Of a DNA stretch of 64,000 bases, positions 10,501-17,482 are shown one piece after another; the first letter of the stretch is position 1, and each line of letters starts with the position of its first letter. Below the pieces are notes generated by a model. That model did no database searches, was not told where the DNA came from, and saw only the letters and a list, made by a program, of their open reading frames with translations. The position numbers and the translations under genes were made by a program. This DNA is from Chitinophagaceae bacterium DXS. GTDB taxonomy: Bacteria; Bacteroidota; Bacteroidia; Chitinophagales; Chitinophagaceae. The stretch is from NCBI GenBank assembly GCA_030345135.1, contig CP128386.1, positions 3,063,677-3,127,676 of the forward strand, in the 5' to 3' direction.

Positions 10501-13500
10501 TGGTTAAACAGCGCCGTATCAGCTCCTGTAAGATCATTGTTTACCCGTACAACAAAACTTACGGATGTATCTCTTCCTGTCAGCAGCCTGGTTATTGTAA
10601 AGTTGATGGCGCGGTTAGCCGGGTTGTATATGCCTCCATCTCCATTAACAAGCGTTGTATACGGCGGCAATGTATCCTGTACTACTATTCCTGTTAATAT
10701 AATGCTTCCTGTATTTTTAATATGAATAGAATAAGTGAGTAGCTCGTTCGCCTCCGCACGGCCGTTCCCGCTGGCATCTCTAACACTCTTCCATGTGATA
10801 AATGCTTTCGTTTTCTGAACAGGAATAGTTGTTGTACAACTATCTTTTGCAGAGGCCTCGCTACAAGCGGTGTAACGCGTTAACGTGTCTGCACTTATAA
10901 TTCCTCTGTTGCGAATAGAATCTACTCCTGTAAGATCCGCGTCTACCTTAACTCTAAAGCTAAAGCTGGTATCCTGCCCCACACGAAGGATACTCCATAC
11001 AAAATTGACCGTATTCCTGAATGAATTGTGACTACCGCCGAGAAGGCCTGGAATGAAGGTGGTGTATTCAGGAATTGTGTCTGAAAGTATTAAATTGAAT
11101 ATATCAACATTCCCTGTATTCTTTACATGTACTGTATAAGTAAGCGTGTCGCCTGCGGATGCTTTTCCATCGCCATCACTATCGGCAACAGTCTTCCATG
11201 TAAAGAAATCTTTGATTTTATTAGCGGGAATGTCCGTATTGCAGCTATCACTGGCCGTTGCTTCGCTACAACCGGTAGGATGAGATACAGAGTCACCGGT
11301 AACAAATACCCGGTTCCTCACTGTATCAACGCCAGTGATATTACTATCAAGCCTTACAGCGAAACTTACAGCAGTATCAATACCCACTCCAAGGTTGCGG
11401 ATAAGGAAGCTTACACTGCTGTCTAATGTATTGTATATACCGTTTCCTGCACTGCCGTCAACAAATCTTGTTCGTGAAGGTATAGTATCTTTTATTGTAA
11501 CGCTGTCGATACTTCTGTTACCCGTATTCTTTACATGGATGGTGTACGTGATAAGCTCACCTGCATCTGCCAGACCATTGTTGCTACTGTCTGATACAGT
11601 TTTCCACGCTATAAAGTTCTTCGCAGCATCAACCGGTACACTTGTATTGCAACTATCTGCCGCAGTTGCTTCGCTGCAACCTGTAGGATGAGATATTGTA
11701 TCTCCCGTTACCCTGGCATGATTAGAAATTGAATCGGCGCCGGTGAGATCTGTTGCAACATCTGCTGCAAACCTGACTGTGGTATCCTGTCCTACTTTCA
11801 GGTTCGTCCAGCTATATGTAATGGTTTTGTCTGTCGCGTTATATACACCATTTCCTGCACTGCCTGCCACGTAACTTGTATAAGCGGGAATAGTATCGGT
11901 TATACTAATATTTGCTATGTTAACACTACCGGTATTTTTAACGTGAATGGTGTAAATAAGCCTTTCACCAGGCTGTGCTTTACCATCGGGATTTTCCGCA
12001 GTAACAGTCTTCCATGTGTCAAAACTCTTTGTTCCAATGGTGGGTATATCGGTAGTGCAATTGCCATTGGCCTCAGATTCACTGCACCCGGTGCTATGTG
12101 TGGTTGTATCTCCTGTAATGGTGCCCTGGTTACTGATTAATGGCACGCCTGTTATGTTGTTGTCGACTCTTACCTGGAAACTTACAGTTGTATCCTGTGC
12201 CACTTTCAGGTTTTGCCAGGAGTAGGTTACGGTATTTGTGCCACCGTTATAATTGCCGTTGCCCGCGCTTCCGGTTATAAACGTAGTGTGCGCTGGAACT
12301 ATATCTGTTACCGTAACATTATCGACGCTAACACTTCCAATATTTTTAATGTGAATTGTGTAAGTAAGTATTTCATTGGCGGCGGCTTTATTATCTCCGT
12401 CGGTATCCGTTACTGCTTTCCATGTGATGAATGCTTTATTGGGCTGTGTCGGAATGGTTGTCGGACATTCACCGTTTGTTCTGTCTTCCGCACATCCAGT
12501 GAGATGGCTGGTCGTATCTGTCTGAACAAGCGCCTGGTTGTAAATCGTATCTACACCGGTTATATCCGGGTCTATCTGCACAGTGAATACCTCATTTTCA
12601 GTAGCCCCCGGAGCGATCCCAGGAATTGTAAAACTTACAGTATTATCGGTCACATTGTGTATGCCTCCCGAAAGGTAAGTCGTGTGACCAGGGATAGTGT
12701 CCTTGATTTGTACATTAGTGAGGGGTACCGTTCCGGTATTCTTTACATAGATCGTATAGGTCAGTATTTCATTTGCCTGTGGTTTAAAATCTCCGTTAGC
12801 ATCTGTTACAAGCTTCCACGTTTCAAATCGTTCTACATCAGGCAGTGTCACCGATCCCTGCGCATTGCTTTGACATCCTTTACTATTATAAGCAGCAACG
12901 GTGTAAGTTCCGGTATCAGCATGCGAGTATGAAGGTATAGTATAAGTAGCCGCAGTTGCACCAGGTATCAGCACGCCACTCTTATACCACTGGTATGAAG
13001 TTGCTCCCGCGGCATTTGCTGTAAGTGTAACAACTTTCTGATAACCCAGTTCACTCACAGGCCTGGAAAGAGAGATGGTTGGCGTAGCAGCGGATGGATC
13101 CACGGTAACTGTAAATACCTTCGCAACACCATTACATCCGTTTGCAATTGGCGTAACGGTAATATTGGCAACAATTGCCGTTGTTCCCGCATTTATAGCT
13201 GTGAATGAAGGTATGGTTGTACCTGTGCCATCGGGCATTCCTATTGTGGTCCCGCCGGTCCAGCTAAACGTTACCCCGGCCGGTGACCCTGAAAGAATTA
13301 TTGGCGCTACGGCAGATGCATTACAGATGTTGATATTAACAGGCTGATTGACTATTGCACGCGGACTAACGGTAACCGCAAGGCTTACTGTAGTTGAACA
13401 AGCGCCGGCAACAGCAACTGTGTAAGTTATGTTTACAGTGCCTGTGCCAACCCCCTTAACCTTTCCGGTATTATCAACAGTAGCAATGGAAGCATTTGCG

Positions 13501-15695
13501 GAAGCCCAGGTACCGCCGGCTGTGGTATTGCTCAATTGTGTTGAGTCCCCTACGCAGGTAGCAGCGGTTCCGGTAATGTTATTAACAGTGGGCGCCGGAT
13601 TTACGGATGTTACCTGAACGGCATTTGAAACTGCGCAACAATAAAACTTCTGCGCCGCAATATTAGCAGGGTTACCCACAACTACGCGGTAATATCCAAC
13701 TGCCGAAGGTATACTTAATGTGTTGGTTGTGGCTCCGTTTACAGGCGTCCACGAATTCCACGACGTCAGGTCTCCTGAAGTACTATAGAACCATTGGTAC
13801 ACATATCCTGCTCCTAATGTACCATCGTCTGTATAAGCAGCTACCAGATTCAGGTTTTCTCCCTGGCAATAAATGCCTCCGCTTTTTAAACCTGTAACCG
13901 TTACAGGTGGAGTACAGGCATATACAGTAATATCATCTAAAGCCACGTCATTTCCGGTGCCCCCGGGGGCGTTATTCTTAATACTTAATGCAATGGATGA
14001 AAGTCCGGCGGGAACGGTAAAGTTCATGCCGTATTGCCGCCATACTTTATCTCCGTTAATGATGTCCCCGGCAAAGAATTTCGACACAGTGTCTCCGGTA
14101 ACGGGATTGGTTAATGCAAAAGTCAGGTTTGGATTAATGCCTCCGGTTGCGTTTCTAAATAAGCTAATGGCCCATGCTGAAAAAAACAGCTGGGTTCCGG
14201 GACAAAGGTTTCTCAATGTATCGGTGAAAAATGTTCCGGGTTGAAGATCTGCATTAAAAACAGCCATATAGCCGCTGCCGGTATGGTCTGTGAGGTTTGT
14301 ATACCATTGGGCAAAGCCATTCCCGTTAGGATTCTTTGTAAGTGAGTATTGATTTGTTTGGGGTGGAAAATTAGCGGCCCCCGAAGCAAATGTGTAAGTA
14401 GTAGTTCCATTGGGCAAGCGTGTGCTGCTGTAGTTTGGATCGGACGCGTTATTTCCGCCAAAATCATTCTTGATCAACAACGACCCGTTTGCCGAACAAC
14501 CAGACGGCACATCGCTTCCACATGTACCGCTGATAGTTACGTCTACCCGTTTTGCTGTTCCTGGCTTATTCTCGCATGTAAAGGCGTTTTGAACAGTTAC
14601 ATAATAGGACGTACTTCCGGTAAGTTTTGGAGTTGTATAGGTTGGCCCGGTTGCTAACAGCGTGGTTAGACCACTATTTGAATACCATTTATACACAGGA
14701 TTTCCGACCGTACTTGTTGCGGTTAATGTAGCGCTTACATTATTACACACAACAACATCTGCGGAATTGATAGGAATATTGGTTATAAACGGATTTACCG
14801 TCACAATAACTGTTGAATCAGGTCCGGTTGCAACTATCTGACCACCATCATTGGTTGTATAGATATACGATGGCGTTATTTTGTACGATACGGTTGCGGG
14901 TGCTGTTCCTGTATTTGTAAGCGTTTGGGGCAGTGTATACTGACCGGCTGCATTTGCAACAGCGCTGCCGCTTGTTGCGCCGGTTGCACTGCCTGCTGTA
15001 ACCGTGGCGGTCCATGTAAGCGTCGCGTTCGCCATTGTGGTAAGCGCTATATCCGTTGAAGTACCACTGCAAATGGTTTTACTGGTCCCTTTCACTATAG
15101 GAATCCGGAAGGTAGTGGTACGGGACGTATCATTGGTTATATCAGGGTCCGTAAATCCTGATGGTGCTTTCGCTATCGCGGTATTCTTTAACTGCAAGGC
15201 CAGGCTATCAGTAAACTTTGCTTTTCCATAAACCGTAAGAATAGCATAGCTGTTGGGTTGTAAGGTGAGTGTGTTGTTTTTCAGCACGCCCTGGGCCATT
15301 GTTGTGCTTCCTTTTGTAAATGTATTGCCAGTCGTTCCGGCATTAGAAAAACCAATTGAGTCGTATTGAAAATTTGCCGGAAGCGTATCAGTAAACGGTA
15401 TATTGGTAAGCGCTGAAGCACCATCATTGTATATGTTGATATTGTAGCTTAACCTGCTACCATTTGCAACGGTTAACGGTCCGTTTTTTTGTATACGCAG
15501 ACCACCTGGTGTGGTAATTTGCAGATTTCTGATACCATGTACTCCCATGAATGTTCCTGTTGATGCAGCAAATCCCAGCTTTAAAAATTCCGGCGGCTTG
15601 GGCAGGGCATTGTATTCCATAACTTTTTGCATAGGGCCGGTTTGTGAAACCTGCATAAATAACGTAAAGGTGTAGGATGAACCTTTGGGGACCAT
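4545..15695 (-). CDS. Giant multidomain T9SS adhesin (main open frame after frameshift)
   Basis: A 3716-residue open frame counted from its first Met. The in-frame open sequence continues upstream without a stop and completes the lectin domain of the 15802-16419 fragment, so this is the 3' part of one gene (about 3957 residues if one base is removed at 15840-15845). Order: end of the lectin domain (about 1-60); a DUF11/CARDB-like domain (about 65-200); Ig/PKD-like domains; a jelly-roll-like region (about 395-600) with VALDDITVYAC; more Ig-like and BIG2-like domains; 19 tandem DUF11/DUF7507-like repeats of about 134 residues (about 953-3493); a last DUF11 domain; and a CHU_C-type gliding-motility C-terminus starting NVVTPNGDGHNDKF (about 3632-3716). 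The C-terminus marks a type B T9SS cargo, so the protein should be surface-exposed. Adhesion or glycan binding is inferred from the lectin and repeats. The listed start is only the first Met in frame and is probably not used. Confidence 0.88.
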   Translation of the reverse strand: MVPKGSSYTFTLFMQVSQTGPMQKVMEYNALPKPPEFLKLGFAASTGTFMGVHGIRNLQITTPGGLRIQKNGPLTVANGSRLSYNINIYNDGASALTNIPFTDTLPANFQYDSIGFSNAGTTGNTFTKGSTTMAQGVLKNNTLTLQPNSYAILTVYGKAKFTDSLALQLKNTAIAKAPSGFTDPDITNDTSRTTTFRIPIVKGTSKTICSGTSTDIALTTMANATLTWTATVTAGSATGATSGSAVANAAGQYTLPQTLTNTGTAPATVSYKITPSYIYTTNDGGQIVATGPDSTVIVTVNPFITNIPINSADVVVCNNVSATLTATSTVGNPVYKWYSNSGLTTLLATGPTYTTPKLTGSTSYYVTVQNAFTCENKPGTAKRVDVTISGTCGSDVPSGCSANGSLLIKNDFGGNNASDPNYSSTRLPNGTTTYTFASGAANFPPQTNQYSLTKNPNGNGFAQWYTNLTDHTGSGYMAVFNADLQPGTFFTDTLRNLCPGTQLFFSAWAISLFRNATGGINPNLTFALTNPVTGDTVSKFFAGDIINGDKVWRQYGMNFTVPAGLSSIALSIKNNAPGGTGNDVALDDITVYACTPPVTVTGLKSGGIYCQGENLNLVAAYTDDGTLGAGYVYQWFYSTSGDLTSWNSWTPVNGATTNTLSIPSAVGYYRVVVGNPANIAAQKFYCCAVSNAVQVTSVNPAPTVNNITGTAATCVGDSTQLSNTTAGGTWASANASIATVDNTGKVKGVGTGTVNITYTVAVAGACSTTVSLAVTVSPRAIVNQPVNINICNASAVAPIILSGSPAGVTFSWTGGTTIGMPDGTGTTIPSFTAINAGTTAIVANITVTPIANGCNGVAKVFTVTVDPSAATPTISLSRPVSELGYQKVVTLTANAAGATSYQWYKSGVLIPGATAATYTIPSYSHADTGTYTVAAYNSKGCQSNAQGSVTLPDVERFETWKLVTDANGDFKPQANEILTYTIYVKNTGTVPLTNVQIKDTIPGHTTYLSGGIHNVTDNTVSFTIPGIAPGATENEVFTVQIDPDITGVDTIYNQALVQTDTTSHLTGCAEDRTNGECPTTIPTQPNKAFITWKAVTDTDGDNKAAANEILTYTIHIKNIGSVSVDNVTVTDIVPAHTTFITGSAGNGNYNGGTNTVTYSWQNLKVAQDTTVSFQVRVDNNITGVPLISNQGTITGDTTTHSTGCSESEANGNCTTDIPTIGTKSFDTWKTVTAENPDGKAQPGERLIYTIHVKNTGSVNIANISITDTIPAYTSYVAGSAGNGVYNATDKTITYSWTNLKVGQDTTVRFAADVATDLTGADSISNHARVTGDTISHPTGCSEATAADSCNTSVPVDAAKNFIAWKTVSDSSNNGLADAGELITYTIHVKNTGNRSIDSVTIKDTIPSRTRFVDGSAGNGIYNTLDSSVSFLIRNLGVGIDTAVSFAVRLDSNITGVDTVRNRVFVTGDSVSHPTGCSEATASDSCNTDIPANKIKDFFTWKTVADSDGDGKASAGDTLTYTVHVKNTGNVDIFNLILSDTIPEYTTFIPGLLGGSHNSFRNTVNFVWSILRVGQDTSFSFRVKVDADLTGVDSIRNRGIISADTLTRYTACSEASAKDSCTTTIPVQKTKAFITWKSVRDASGNGRAEANELLTYSIHIKNTGSIILTGIVVQDTLPPYTTLVNGDGGIYNPANRAINFTITRLLTGRDTSVSFVVRVNNDLTGADTALFNQAVVTSDTVRHPTGCAEATAIDSCVTEIPLTRVKSFDTWKLLSDESGDLKATAGEKLTYTIHVKNTGNVAINNVTLVDTIPLHTTYLAGSGGIYNAVSNTVSFSWTNLKVAQDTTVTFIVTVNADITSVDTIHNQASVTGDTITHETGCSEATPNGACPTVMPTYQVKSFKTWKLVADASGDGLAQSGEVLTYTIFIKNTGNVLINNITIRDTMPAYTSFLSGNGLFDSASKSITFTGVHLGVGRDTSFTFTVRVADDLTGARIISNVARVNGDTLTYNTGCSEDKANGVCRTDIPVDAIKDFKTWKFVSDASGNGLPGADEILTYTIHVKNTGNVILNNTTVRDSIPAHTTYVANSGGIYDIATNTVIFRILNLGVHKDTSVQFQVKIDHDITAADTIRNKGVVTGDTVTHPTGCSESTANSNCETIIPTDTIYAFSAWKTVADADGDGFGQPGEDLTYSIHVRNTGNLALSNLLVYDTVPVRTTYVAGSGGVVNGNRVEFGGLNIAVGDSVLLQFKVHITENSTGRDTIANIAYVHVPNSGPDIPTCNRPDGCPPETGDTTFIPVAVQSYIAWKTVNGLSADGFASAGEQLVYRINVRNTGKVAVTGLQVFDTIPHLTSYVPGSGGTINGSRVEFNNITVPVGATSQFVFNVQVDSSVTNKDSIRNIAFTNNGNGNTPTCTNPDNCVGGDTTKIPVGPTQFTAWKIVADANNDGSAQPGEVLTYTIYVKNTGSVTIAGVQVFDTIPAYTTYAGGSSGILSGGKIFFNNITIPVGDSVSVSFNVTVGTNLPASVTSIRNIGYVHEPGTPDQPTCNNPAGCPSGDSTEIQVKPLSYIAWKTVADANGDGSVQANEQLTYSIHVKNTGNAVLNGLLIYDTIPMYTTYVAGSGGVLNGSRVEFSNINVAIGDSVTVQFKVTAAASLMNIPSIKNIAFVHDNGGGEDKPTCTAPDGCIGGDTTIIPTKVFNYIAWKTVDDASGDGSAQPGEVLTYTIHVRNTDVVPLSGLLIYDTIPVHTTYVTGSGGTLNGARVDFSNVNIPVGDSALLSFKVTVGTGLSADVLHISNIAFIHIPGDGGDKPTCNDPSGCINGDSTIIPVKRLSYIAWKTVTDANGDGSVQANEQLTYSIHVRNTGTAALTGLLIYDTIPAYTSYVTGSGGVLNGPRVEFSNINIAVGDSVTVQFKVTAAVDLMSVPAIKNIAFVHDNGGGEDKPTCTAPDGCVGGDTTAIPTKVFNYIAWKTVDDASGDGSAQPGEVLTYTIHVRNTDVVPLQNLLIYDTIPDHTTYVTGSGGTLNGARVDFSNVNIPVGDSALLSFKVTVGTGLSADVLHISNIAFIHIPGDGGDKPTCNDPSGCINGDSTIIPVKPLSFIAWKTVADANGNGSVQANEQLTYSIHVKNTGNAVLNGLLIYDTIPMFTTYVAGSGGVLNGSRVEFSNVNVAIGDSVTVQFKVTAAASLLNIPSIKNIAFVHDNGGGEDKPTCTAPDGCVGGDTMVIPITQPITYEAWKTVSDASGDGKAQPGEILTYTIHLTNMSATALTGLMVYDRLPAYTTYVAGSGGILNGGRVEFSNINVPANDSVLLSFKVTTDADLSNASSIRNIAFVRDQGGKDVPTCTAPVACPNGDTTIIPVGNSAYIAWKTVSDADNDGKAEPGETLTYIIHLHNTGNVALTGLLVYDAIPALTTYVQGSGGTLSNGRVEFSNVNVPVGDSALLSFKVNVGTNLGNAGVIKNIGYIHDNSEGPDKPTCSTPSGCTGGDSTAIPVLNLVDLKITKRATNTSTGVGNNIIGVNDPFYYQIAVTNNSAVTAHNVVVTDTLASVLTYRESSADKGTAAFKQASRVITWTIDSLAGSEQGNLIVTVSSQQSGIVANRVVVTSMEQDSNPLDNISSVVTDVLELKIPNVVTPNGDGHNDKFVIQGLELYPDNQLLIFNRWNNKIYEKKGYTNDWDGSTLNAGTYYYELKLKDRNNQWHSYKGYITLLKDKH
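5215..12838 (-). repeat. 19 tandem DUF11/DUF7507-like repeats of about 401 bp
   Basis: Nineteen repeats can be counted from the opening [FY]xxWKxV...GDGxAxxGExLTY. Each continues with an IHVKNTG core, then DTIPxxTTYV and a Cys-containing end. Repeats 1-9 end in a GCSEATA...C pattern, repeats 10-19 in a PTC..P.GC..GDT pattern, so there are two classes. In the 3' half the repeats alternate: units starting near 8008, 7205 and 6402 resemble each other, and so do those near 7605 and 6805. The near-identical segments are spaced 801 bp, so a two-repeat block has been copied recently. Such arrays usually change length by recombination and are prone to collapse in assemblies. Confidence 0.9.
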
Positions 15696-15801
15696 TTGAA
15701 TGCGGACCTTCCGGTAGAATTGTGAAGGGGATGGCCGTGATGTTGTGGCTGTCCCGTAACTGATTTTCGTTCCTGCTAAAGCTGTTCCTCCCAGGTCCGC
15801 A

Positions 15802-16419
15802 TTAGTTCCCGTAAGGTAGCGGGTGTGATCGCTTATAGGCCCCCCGAAGTGTTATAGCATTCGCCCTGGCGCCAGGGGCGCTATTATCAACAGTGTTAAG
15901 TTGGGCGGCAAAGTTGCCAAGTTCGTCAAAACCAACACCAAAATAGCCTCCGGTTAATCCCGGGCCCATGGTATAGGCTGCCGGAGGTTTTGAGTTAGCG
16001 TCAACTTCAGCATAGCCAAGTGCTGCGCCACTTGGCCCCAATTTGAAGGTTCCGGGTCCGTAAGATGCATCAAATAAAAAAACAGAAAACCCATCCCCGT
16101 CCGGTAACTCACTCGACCAGTCAGAATATTCAAAATCGATTAACACACCCAGCGACGAAGGAAAGCGTTGATTTAAATATGCATAGCCCAGCTGGTTTGG
16201 CTGGTCATCAGTTAATCTTAACCAGCCCTGGCCCGGAGGATCAATGCCCCGCTCGGCTGTGAGAAATGCTGTGTCACCCAAAATAATATCCGGCGTAACT
16301 ACAGTACCCGTAAATGTTTCGCTTATGGTGAACTGCGCGTGCAATTCGCGCAAACTAAACACACAAACCACAGTTATCAGGCAGGTGATCTTTTTTAATG
16401 TCTTTAAGGTTGGCAACAT
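15802..16419 (-). CDS. N-terminal lectin fragment of the adhesin (frameshifted)
   Basis: A 205-residue open frame starting with a signal peptide (about 1-28, ending ELHA-Q). It then follows an L-type (legume-like) bacterial lectin domain: DTAFLTAERG, WLRLTDDQPNQLGYAYL, FEYSDWSSELPDGDGFSVFLFD and GYFGVGFDELGNF. The DGDGFSVFLFD and GGYFGVGFDE segments are the usual core strands and metal-site region. After about residue 191 (ITLRG) the frame runs into unrelated residues and a stop. Deleting one base of the C6 tract at 15840-15845 restores a typical lectin continuation (PISDHTRYLTGTNADLGGTA) in frame with the giant downstream frame. Either the assembly has an indel or the gene is switched off or phase variable. 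Confidence 0.88.
   Translation of the reverse strand: MLPTLKTLKKITCLITVVCVFSLRELHAQFTISETFTGTVVTPDIILGDTAFLTAERGIDPPGQGWLRLTDDQPNQLGYAYLNQRFPSSLGVLIDFEYSDWSSELPDGDGFSVFLFDASYGPGTFKLGPSGAALGYAEVDANSKPPAAYTMGPGLTGGYFGVGFDELGNFAAQLNTVDNSAPGARANAITLRGAYKRSHPLPYGN
15840..15845. other. Homopolymer frameshift site (C6 on + strand)
   Basis: Six C residues in a row (G6 in the coding strand). With five, the lectin domain reads without a break into the 3716-residue frame; with six, it ends after 14 off-frame residues. The two parts are otherwise collinear and complete, with no other lesion seen between them. Confidence 0.85.
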
Positions 16420-16849
16420 ACTATTATGATATATGTATTTACAATATCATCATAGGGAACGCGCTCTGCATTCTGCTGCAAAATGGTTCCATGTTTGCTG
16501 TAGTAAGGGGTACCCGTTTTCCGGGTTATTATGTTTTTGATTTCTTTACCGAGGGCAGGACTTTGGAAGCTTAACACGTTGAGCCCACTAATTTTTAAAG
16601 ATGTCCGTTGTCAGTTAATTTTTGGCATAACGGTTAGCAAAAAACTGGTATAAAAAAAATGATTTATACAAAAACTACAAATCTTTGGTTAGTTTGTTCA
16701 GTTAGTTTACAAAAATTTGAACAAATCAACGTCTTTTTAATGGCAATTTTGTAGTTATTAAACAGTTTGCAACAACCTTTGATTTTGTAGATCAATTACA
16801 TAGACAAGAGATATCACAGCCTTCATTAAAACGATTAAACAAAAATTTT
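16420..16849. other. AT-rich divergent intergenic region
   Basis: About 430 bases between the start of the adhesin gene (-) and the NUDIX gene (+), so it should hold both promoters. It is AT-rich, with several TTTG words (for example near 16684, 16693 and 16717) that suit Bacteroidota -33/-7 elements, but no pair with the expected spacing stands out. A small GGTACCCG/CGGGTT dyad lies near 16508-16527. No gene was seen here. Confidence 0.4.
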
Positions 16850-17308
16850 ATGTCCCGTAAAAGTGCAGGATTACTTTGTTACAGGTTTGCGTCGGATGAG
16901 TTACAGGTACTATTATTGCATCCCGGAGGGCCTTTTTGGGCAAAGAAAGATCTTGGTTCATGGAGCATTCCCAAAGGCGAATTTGATGATAGCGAGTCTC
17001 CATTAGAAGCCGCTAAGCGTGAAGCTTTTGAAGAAACAGGGATCCGGATAGACGGCGCATTTATTGAACTGTTACCTGTTAAACAAAAAAGTGGAAAACA
17101 GGTTTTTGCGTGGGCACTTGAATATGACATCGATCCCGCGGCCATTAAGAGCAATCTGTTTGAGATGGAATGGCCTCCGCATTCGGGGAAGAAAGCTGAG
17201 TTCCCCGAAATTGATAAGGCCGGATGGTTTTCGATTGACGAAGCCAGGCAAAAGATTATTGAAGGTCAAAAACCTTTGATAGATGAACTGATTGAAAAGC
17301 TGCAATAG
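16850..17308 (+). CDS. NUDIX hydrolase
   Basis: A 152-residue NUDIX-family protein. The NUDIX box (Gx5Ex7REUxEExGU) is complete at about residues 43-65: G, then EFDDS, E, SPLEAAK, and REAFEETGI; its glutamates bind the divalent metal. These enzymes hydrolyse a nucleoside diphosphate linked to another moiety. Features such as AGLLCYRF near the N-terminus, HPGGPFWAKKDLGSWSIPKGE before the box, and FPEIDKAGWFSIDEA near the C-terminus suit a subfamily resembling diadenosine polyphosphate or bis-phosphate hydrolases, but the substrate cannot be told from sequence. It is monocistronic and transcribed away from the adhesin gene. Confidence 0.92.
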   Translation: MSRKSAGLLCYRFASDELQVLLLHPGGPFWAKKDLGSWSIPKGEFDDSESPLEAAKREAFEETGIRIDGAFIELLPVKQKSGKQVFAWALEYDIDPAAIKSNLFEMEWPPHSGKKAEFPEIDKAGWFSIDEARQKIIEGQKPLIDELIEKLQ

Positions 17309-17482
17309 CAAAGTACCGGACTGATCAATCTAAATTCATAGCAGATATTATTTTTCAATTGCATTATACACTTGCGATTTTGCTTTCAATTATTCTTTGC
17401 TATTTTTAAAACCAGATTTATTTAATTGCATTAGGGCTGACAAGCAGAATATTCGCGGCCTTTTTACCGGAAAAAGCTTTCA

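Noticed and set aside
12213-12932. A 239-codon + strand frame opposite the adhesin
   Set aside because: One of many antisense frames repeated in each repeat unit; it follows the repeat pattern of the true gene on the other strand.
16420-16849. A search for a Bacteroidota -33/-7 promoter
   Set aside because: TTTG words are present but none pairs with a TAnnTTTG element at the expected spacing, so no promoter was called.
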